A DNA stretch of 6,072 nt from Rhodospirillaceae bacterium (GTDB taxonomy: Bacteria; Pseudomonadota; Alphaproteobacteria; Rhodospirillales; Magnetovibrionaceae): assembly GCA_002732845.1 (NCBI GenBank), contig NVSZ01000075.1:6236-12307 (forward strand), given 5' to 3'. The notes beneath the pieces were generated by a model that worked only from the letters and a program-made list of their open reading frames with translations, did no database searches and had not been told where the DNA came from. Shown in pieces: positions 1 through 4,183 of the stretch. The translations under genes were made by a program, and so were the position numbers. Every line of letters starts with the position of its first letter. The stretch's first letter is position 1.

Positions 1-468
1 TATTGGATTTATGCCAGTACGGCTTCGGTTGGCACAAATGGTGAAAAAATTTCCAAGCTCTCTGAAGTTCAGCCGGGACCAGCCACAGATGCAATGCTTT
101 ACGACTTTACAAACAATGCAACTTTTTCTGACCCAACCAAAAGTGACGATGTGAATTTGGGGACCTTTGCCGCTAAAAACAACATGTCGTACGGCAAATA
201 TAAGGCTCTGACCTTTGGCCTTGCTCAATCGGCTCAGGTCAATCAAAAAATCCAAGAACGCCAGCCAATTTCAGCATCCTCCGTTCTGGCCACACAACAA
301 ATTCAAATCACTCCTTTCACACACGTTTACATTTGGCTAGAAGCCCACTTTGAAAGTTCAACAATTGTGACAGACATTTCAGGAATCAAATCTGTCGCGA
401 AATTTGGGGGGGAAACGACCGAAATCGAAATGACCTATGATGGGAAAAGCGGCACCTTTAGCGCATAA
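1..468 (+). CDS. Hypothetical protein, C-terminal part (5' end outside window)
   Basis: The frame is open from the first base of the window to a TAA at 466-468, giving 155 visible residues. An internal ATG exists at 94, but the upstream codons continue in the same style (YWIYASTASVGTNGEK...), so the gene most likely begins before the window. The visible part is rich in Ser, Thr, Asn and Gln, has no cysteine and no membrane segment, and alternates polar and hydrophobic residues in a way that suggests a beta-rich fold (for example ITPFTHVYIWLE, then IEMTYDGKSGTFSA at the C-terminus). That composition would suit a secreted or surface protein, but this is inference, because the N-terminus with any signal peptide is missing. 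I do not recognise a family. An intrinsic terminator 43 bases after the stop marks it as the last gene of its transcript. Confidence 0.75.
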   Translation, partial: YWIYASTASVGTNGEKISKLSEVQPGPATDAMLYDFTNNATFSDPTKSDDVNLGTFAAKNNMSYGKYKALTFGLAQSAQVNQKIQERQPISASSVLATQQIQITPFTHVYIWLEAHFESSTIVTDISGIKSVAKFGGETTEIEMTYDGKSGTFSA

Positions 469-511
469 AGGTAAGACGAATCCGATCATCGTTCAACACG
501 ACAAAACAACT

Positions 512-541
512 AAATGGGGGTTACGACACCCCCATTTTTTG
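512..541 (+). terminator. Rho-independent terminator after the first gene
   Basis: A 9-bp perfect stem pairs AAATGGGGG (512-520) with CCCCCATTT (529-537) across an 8-base loop. The T-run at 535-540 follows, partly inside the stem, and is continued by GTTTT. It lies 43 bases after the stop at 468 and about 100 bases before the next start, so it separates the first gene from the receiver gene. The stem has five consecutive G-C pairs at the loop side. Confidence 0.88.
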
Positions 542-641
542 TTTTCATCTTAAATATCTCCACTGTCAGGACCTTGTCAGGTTCATTGTTTAGAATAGTC
601 ATTAATCTACTAGGCTAAGCTGCGGGCAAAAGGAGCGGATC

Positions 642-1238
642 ATGCAGGGTTATGATCTCCATAAAATTTCGGTTTTAATTGTGGAACCGAAATTTTTCAT
701 GCGAAAAATCATCACTGAAATTTTGAATGAATTTGGCATCACCAACATCCAAATTGCAGAAAGCTCCAAAGAAGGCTTTAGCCTTTTTACGAAATTTTCA
801 CCGGACCTTGTCTTAAGCGACTGGTCCCCCACCTTAAACGGTATTCAATTTGTCACCGACATTCGCCAATCTAAGCAAAGCCCAAATCCATACGTGCCGA
901 TTATCGTCATTTCCGCGCACAATTCGATCAACCACGTGTTCACTGCACGTGATGCTGGGATGACCGAATTTTTGGTCAAACCCGTGCGCGCCAACCTTTT
1001 ATATGCCCGTATTCAATCGGTTATTGAGCGCCACCGGGTGTTTGTGCGTTCGGCGAAATTCTTTGGTCCGGATCGCCGCCGCCGCCGCATACTTTATAAT
1101 GGACTTGAAAAACGCACCCACGAAAACATGAGTGGTTCTGAACGACGGTTGAAACAACACCCCCGCCGAGGCCGAGAACGCCGCCACGGTTTTTCGGGCT
1201 ATACGCCTCCGGAAACACGTGCGGGTGGTCGCGCTTAA
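642..1238 (+). CDS. CheY-like response regulator receiver protein with Arg-rich C-terminal tail
   Basis: The 198-residue protein has one receiver (REC) domain at about 9-130 and no DNA-binding or enzymatic output domain. The likely phosphoacceptor is D60 (DLVLSDW), the switch Ser is S91 (VIISA-type strand, here IIVISAH) and the invariant Lys is K113 in FLVKPV. Of the usual acidic pair after strand 1, only E15 is present; the second position is P16. After the domain comes a basic tail with FGPDRRRRR (141-149), then SERR and RRGRERRHG. This tail is typical of small receivers in Rhodospirillales-type alphaproteobacteria, where its role is unknown to me. The start is supported by AGGAG at 631-635, six bases before the ATG. 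No histidine kinase is adjacent, so the partner is unknown. It would act in the cytoplasm, probably through protein-protein contact. Confidence 0.93.
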   Translation: MQGYDLHKISVLIVEPKFFMRKIITEILNEFGITNIQIAESSKEGFSLFTKFSPDLVLSDWSPTLNGIQFVTDIRQSKQSPNPYVPIIVISAHNSINHVFTARDAGMTEFLVKPVRANLLYARIQSVIERHRVFVRSAKFFGPDRRRRRILYNGLEKRTHENMSGSERRLKQHPRRGRERRHGFSGYTPPETRAGGRA

Positions 1239-1284
1239 AACTTTCCCGTAGACTACTTTTGCTTTGCCCCATCAGGAGTTCTTT

Positions 1285-1407
1285 ATGAACCGTTTTTCTG
1301 TTTCTTTGTCCTTGATCGTTCCCACGGTACCGGCCCTCGTCTGCGCCCAAGATCTTACGGCGGGCTTGAATGAAGCTGTGCGGGTTGGCCCCAAGGGCTT
1401 TAGTTGA
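1285..1407 (+). pseudogene. 40-codon ORF resembling the N-terminus of a DUF4197 protein (likely remnant)
   Basis: A well-placed AGGAG (1274-1278) sits six bases before ATG 1285. The ORF encodes 40 residues: a signal-peptide-like start (MNRF, then hydrophobic residues to about ALVCA) followed by AQDLTAGLNEAVRVG and a short end PKGFS. From memory of the family, DUF4197 proteins begin with a signal peptide and then a GLKEALRVGTENAV-like stretch, so this looks like the first 35 or so codons of such a gene with the rest deleted. The TGA at 1405 overlaps a TTG (1404) and lies two bases before the ATG (1410) of the DUF3047 gene, so translation could be coupled. Alternatives are a functional leader peptide or chance. 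The family match is short and from memory. Confidence 0.42.
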
Positions 1408-1409
1408 TA

Positions 1410-2063
1410 ATGCAAAAACCAGCCCTTTGTTTGATTTTTGGCTTAATGGCTTTGCCCTTGCCTGTAACGGCACACAACCATGTACACGTTATCGGTAATT
1501 TTTCGGCCAATGATATATCGGGCTGGAAAGAAAAAGTTTTCAGCCAAAAAACCCGGTATGAACTGACAAAATCTGTAAACGGCACTGTGCTTAGTGCGCA
1601 AAGCCAAGCCAGCGCCTCGACCTTTTACAAAGACCTGAGCATCGATTTAAACGTCACCCCTTGCCTGAACTGGTCATGGAAAGTGGATAACGCTTTGGTG
1701 GGGCTTTCAGAAAAGACCAAGGCCGGCGACGATTTTGCGGCACGTGTATACGTGGTTTTTTCGGGGGGCACCGCGTTTTGGAACACCCGTGCGCTTAATT
1801 ATGTGTGGTCTGGGAATAACCCCATCGGGTCCTCGTGGCCCAATGCCTATACGGAAAATTCCGTCAATTTTGTCGTGCAAAGTGGACAAACACGGGCCGG
1901 GCAATGGGTCACAGAAAGCCGCAATGTGCTGAAAGATGTGCAACGGCTGATCGACCAAGACCTGCACATGGCCGATGGTGTGGCGATCATGACCGATACG
2001 GACAATTCAAAAACATCTGCCACCGCTTATTTTGGCGATATCTATTTTTCGAAATCTTGCTAA
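1410..2063 (+). CDS. Secreted DUF3047 domain-containing protein
   Basis: The 217-residue protein starts with a signal peptide (MQKPALCLIFGLMALPLPVTA, likely cleavage after A21), so it should be exported to the periplasm. The rest matches the DUF3047 pattern as I know it: WSWKVD (88-93), GDDFAARVYVVF (107-118), ALNYVW (128-133), then W/Y-rich GSSWPNAY, a GQWVTESRNVLKD block (164-176), and GVAIMTDTDNS (190-200) followed by AYFGDIYF. The family has no established function. The order of blocks and the length are normal, so the gene looks intact. The start is ambiguous: ATG 1410 is used here, but a TTG at 1404 in the same frame overlaps the stop of the preceding short ORF and lies at a better distance (7 bases) from AGG at 1394-1396; it would add only two residues. 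It converges on the next gene, with stops 4 bp apart. Confidence 0.9.
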   Translation: MQKPALCLIFGLMALPLPVTAHNHVHVIGNFSANDISGWKEKVFSQKTRYELTKSVNGTVLSAQSQASASTFYKDLSIDLNVTPCLNWSWKVDNALVGLSEKTKAGDDFAARVYVVFSGGTAFWNTRALNYVWSGNNPIGSSWPNAYTENSVNFVVQSGQTRAGQWVTESRNVLKDVQRLIDQDLHMADGVAIMTDTDNSKTSATAYFGDIYFSKSC

Positions 2064-2067
2064 ACGC

Positions 2068-2619
2068 TCACTTGGCCATATGAATTGTGCTGTCGAGCTC
2101 GATGTCGTCACGCACCTGACCTTTAAAAATCGAAATCTCTCCCCACAACAGCCCGCCGTTCAAATGGACTTGGCTGGTTTGATCGCGGGTATACCAAATC
2201 ACGCGGGTCACGATGTACCAATCTCCGGCGGGTAAATTTTCAAACCGAAAGCCGCCTTTTTTATCGGCCATTTGGGTGATCCGATACTTGTCATATTTGG
2301 AATCTTTTTTGACATTTTGGTACTCATCAAAAAAACCTTCTTCACGGGTTTTTAAGACAATTTCATCCGTATAGGCATTTTTGGCAATCAAGGTGACTTC
2401 TTCCCCGTCAGCCGTTTGAATATAACCGCCCGGAGACCGCAACGTGGCCCGCCCCGCAATTACGCCTGTGCCTTTTTGAGCCGACCAGGCAAAGTCCTTT
2501 TCGACAAATCGGGTGCTGGGTTCATACAGGGGTCTGGACATGGAAATTTGCGCCACCGCAGGATTATGCAGGGCCGCAAACATCAAAACAAACAGGGCAA
2601 AAACGAAGAAATGCTTCAT
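2068..2619 (-). CDS. Secreted protein with carboxypeptidase regulatory-like domain
   Basis: The protein has 183 residues and begins with a clear signal peptide (MKHFFVFALFVLMFAA..., likely cleavage after AVA at residue 23). The mature part has the hallmarks of a prealbumin-like / carboxypeptidase regulatory-like beta-sandwich: GTGVIAGRATLRSPGG (50-65), EEVTLIAKNAYTDE (73-86), and GGFRFENLPAGDWYIVTRV (122-140), the last being the conserved edge of such domains. The role is unknown; a periplasmic or surface binding module is the simplest reading. The minus-strand start is backed by AAGGA at 2626-2630, six bases before the ATG. It lies 51 bases downstream of the GT87 gene on the same strand with no terminator between them, so the two are probably co-transcribed. 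Confidence 0.86.
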   Translation of the reverse strand: MKHFFVFALFVLMFAALHNPAVAQISMSRPLYEPSTRFVEKDFAWSAQKGTGVIAGRATLRSPGGYIQTADGEEVTLIAKNAYTDEIVLKTREEGFFDEYQNVKKDSKYDKYRITQMADKKGGFRFENLPAGDWYIVTRVIWYTRDQTSQVHLNGGLLWGEISIFKGQVRDDIELDSTIHMAK

Positions 2620-2670
2620 GGTCTTTCCTTAAACACGAAGACTGTAAAAGAGCACGTATTTTCAACAACT

Positions 2671-3606
2671 TCAATAATTTTTACGGGTTGAGACCGCCCA
2701 TAAGGCGAAAACAAGAACCAAGGGGCCAACGGCAAAATTCAAGACATTTACGGCAATGATCAACAGATACGGCAGCACCACTACCAGCGCCAAAGCCGAG
2801 CCTTCCCAAGCCCGCAATTGTCCTTCGTGCAGACGCCACGCAAAGATGACGATCATGATCACCATATCGTAATCCCACAAATACGGCGTCACCAAAAATA
2901 TGGCCAGCACCAGTACGGCGGCTTTGATACTGGGCAGTTCTTGCGGGCGACGCCAAACGGAAATCACGCGCGACAGAGCATACAAAGCCACTGGTAAATG
3001 CAACAACAGGGCCGTTTTGCGCTCGAAGCCATACAATCGAGCGGCGACATAAGGTGTCGGCATGCGTTGCCAAAATTCTAATCCCCCGGCATCTAAAATG
3101 CCGCCCATCATAATCAGCCGCTCGCCGTACGCGATCCAAGCTCCCCAACCAAATAGCCCCGCGCTTACGCCCACCAAGAGCAATACCGTGACAAAGGCCG
3201 AGGCAAAGGCGCGCCAATGCCCACCACAGGCCAAGGCCACCGGAATCAACACGCCCAAATGTGGTTTATACGACAAAGCCCCAAACAACACTCCGGCGAT
3301 CAGGGGCGATCGATGCAACAGCAACAAGCCGCCGCCTAAAAAACCCGCCGATAAAGCCCCATTTTGCCCCCCCGTTGCATTTAGATAAGTGGCCGGAGCC
3401 GCCGCCATAGCCAACAACGCAGGTCGGGTCTGCCAAAAGGATCGCACCAGCGCAAAAACAGTCAGTCCCCCCGCAATCGTCCACACGACAAAGGCCCCAA
3501 TAAACGGTAAAAAAGCCAACGGCAAGGTCAGCAACAATAACGAAGGCGGATAAGAATAATTGTGAAAATCTAAAGGAAGTTGGGCAAAGTCTTGTAACGC
3601 AGACAT
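2671..3606 (-). CDS. C-terminal fragment of the GT87 glycosyltransferase
   Basis: This frame holds most of the glycosyltransferase: 311 residues with about eight or nine predicted membrane helices. Family marks are YPPS (19-22), GGQNGALSAG (79-88), YKPHLGVLIPV (113-123) and TPYLWDYDM (240-248). The ATG at 3606 is an internal methionine of the original gene, and no convincing ribosome binding site precedes it. If expressed alone, it would lack the first helix and the acidic loop thought to take part in catalysis, so it is probably not functional by itself. Confidence 0.65.
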   Translation of the reverse strand: MSALQDFAQLPLDFHNYSYPPSLLLLTLPLAFLPFIGAFVVWTIAGGLTVFALVRSFWQTRPALLAMAAAPATYLNATGGQNGALSAGFLGGGLLLLHRSPLIAGVLFGALSYKPHLGVLIPVALACGGHWRAFASAFVTVLLLVGVSAGLFGWGAWIAYGERLIMMGGILDAGGLEFWQRMPTPYVAARLYGFERKTALLLHLPVALYALSRVISVWRRPQELPSIKAAVLVLAIFLVTPYLWDYDMVIMIVIFAWRLHEGQLRAWEGSALALVVVLPYLLIIAVNVLNFAVGPLVLVFALWAVSTRKNY

Positions 3607-3866
3607 AAACGCCGTCTGTCATAGACATCAGCCCCGTGGCCCAACCGGGCAAATTTTGCGCCCATCCAATAATTAACAAAGTCCTCGCCCAACAGATTGC
3701 CGCGACCATTGGTTAGGCCGACTTTAAAATACGTGGCAAAGCTGACCAGCACCAACGGCACCGTCATGAACGCGCTCATATAAACTAGAAAACGGGTTCG
3801 ATCATCAACAAGCCACGTACCGCCGCGCAGACTTGCCCAGAATGTTAAGAATTTTTCTTTCAACAC
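3570..3866 (-). CDS. N-terminal fragment of the GT87 glycosyltransferase
   Basis: This is the open frame containing the true start of the broken glycosyltransferase. It reads 98 residues from GTG 3866. Residues 1-83 are genuine: a short cytoplasmic start, a membrane helix at about 27-46, and the external loop with E61-D62 in GEDFVNYW. From residue 84 the translation (RRRLCLRYK...) is out-of-frame sequence that overlaps the next fragment and ends at 3570. If the frameshift is real, the product would be a single-span peptide without the rest of the transporter-like core and would not be active. Confidence 0.6.
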   Translation of the reverse strand: MLKEKFLTFWASLRGGTWLVDDRTRFLVYMSAFMTVPLVLVSFATYFKVGLTNGRGNLLGEDFVNYWMGAKFARLGHGADVYDRRRLCLRYKTLPNFL

Positions 3867-3976
3867 CTGCGCGTCCTAACCAACTGAAATTCAGGTAATA
3901 AATTATTCAACACTGTAAAAAGAAACCGGAGCAAGCTCCACTGTAATCTTTGTGAAAATGAGCACAACAACAAACT

Positions 3977-4020
3977 GTCTAATTATTAGGCACATAATAA
4001 TGCATGCCTAATAATTAGAC
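3977..4020. repeat. Perfect 16-bp inverted repeat upstream of nirB (possible activator site)
   Basis: The left arm GTCTAATTATTAGGCA (3977-3992) is the exact reverse complement of the right arm TGCCTAATAATTAGAC (4005-4020), with a 12-base spacer. No T-run follows on either strand, so it does not look like an intrinsic terminator. Its centre is about 157 bases upstream of the predicted nirB start of transcription, the usual distance for the binding site of a sigma-54 enhancer-binding protein. It does not match the NtrC consensus well (a GGCAC is present, but the opposite arm has TGCC rather than GTGC), so the binding protein is unknown. Confidence 0.7.
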
Positions 4021-4076
4021 GTTTATAGCAAGCACCTCATTGCAGACCACAATCGACAAGCATATACAGTTTACAA

Positions 4077-4089
4077 TAACCATTTGAAA
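4077..4089. promoter_or_regulatory. Possible IHF binding site
   Basis: TAACCATTTGAAA agrees with the reverse form of the IHF consensus (YAANNNNTTGATW) at all but one fixed position and lies in an AT-rich stretch. Its centre is about 73 bases before the predicted transcription start, between the inverted repeat and the sigma-54 promoter, where IHF usually bends DNA to bring an activator to the polymerase. A match of this quality can arise by chance in AT-rich DNA. Confidence 0.35.
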
Positions 4090-4128
4090 TAATTAACAAA
4101 TAATACTTTTATGACTTGTGCAGACCTG

Positions 4129-4145
4129 TTGGCACGGGCCTTGCG
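4129..4145 (+). promoter_or_regulatory. Sigma-54 (RpoN) -24/-12 promoter of nirB
   Basis: TTGGCACGGGCCTTGCG fits the sigma-54 consensus TTGGCACGNNNNTTGCW at every fixed base up to the last. The GG (4131-4132) and GC (4143-4144) are separated by exactly 10 bases, as required. The predicted transcription start is at about 4156, giving a 28-base leader before the nirB ATG. Such promoters need an ATP-dependent activator; for nitrite assimilation NtrC is the usual candidate. Confidence 0.88.
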
Positions 4146-4183
4146 TTAGAAGGAGGAATACCAACACTTAAAGAGGTTCTCCT

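Larger units (their letters stand above)
2671..3866 (-). pseudogene. GT87 (DUF2029) polytopic glycosyltransferase, broken by a frameshift
   Basis: Two overlapping frames together make one GT-C type membrane glycosyltransferase of about 398 residues, a normal length for GT87. These enzymes use a polyprenyl-phosphate sugar donor outside the cytoplasmic membrane. The 5' part (3866 down to about 3618) carries the first membrane helix and GEDFVNYWMGAKFA, which holds the acidic pair expected in the first external loop, and ends correctly at GADVYD. The 3' part resumes at about TAFMSALQDF and continues through YPPS, GGQNGALSAG, SYKPHLGVLIPV and TPYLWDYDM, all typical of the family. The frames differ by one missing base (or two extra), located between 3606 and 3620: the first frame runs into nonsense after VYD, and the second has a TGA at 3619-3621. 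The start is GTG 3866, with AGGA six bases upstream. This is either a real inactivating mutation or a sequencing error. Confidence 0.85.
3867..4183. other. AT-rich divergent control region between the GT87 gene and nirB
   Basis: These 317 bases hold no convincing gene. The region contains a large perfect inverted repeat, an IHF-like site and a sigma-54 promoter (each listed separately), all apparently serving nirB. On the GT87 side I see only the AGGA Shine-Dalgarno at 3873-3876 and no clear -35/-10 pair. An 8-base direct repeat CACTGTAA occurs at 3911-3918 and 3939-3946, flanking a small GGAG/CTCC hairpin at 3928-3939. TGCAGACC occurs twice, at 4041-4048 and 4119-4126. AGCACC at 4031-4036 resembles one half of an NtrC site, but the other half is poor. 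The short repeats may be chance. Confidence 0.6.

Noticed and set aside
587..616. TTGTTT ... TAGGCT as a sigma-70 promoter for the receiver gene
   Set aside because: The spacing is 18 and both hexamers are weak; TTGTCA (574) and TAGAAT (591) are better hexamers but only 11 bases apart.
1021..1473. Minus-strand 150-codon frame opposite the receiver gene
   Set aside because: It overlaps the receiver and the start of the DUF3047 gene, and has no family resemblance or ribosome binding site.
2681..3217. Minus-strand 178-codon frame inside the glycosyltransferase
   Set aside because: It is a shadow frame; the GT87 motifs are all in the overlapping frame ending at 2671.
3926..3948. Small GGAG/CTCC hairpin followed by a T-rich stretch on the minus strand
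   Set aside because: The stem is only 4-5 bp and there is no gene just upstream on that strand to terminate.
3977..4020. The inverted repeat as an intrinsic terminator or a NasT-type leader RNA
   Set aside because: No T-run follows on either strand, and it lies upstream of the predicted nirB transcription start, so it would not be in that mRNA.
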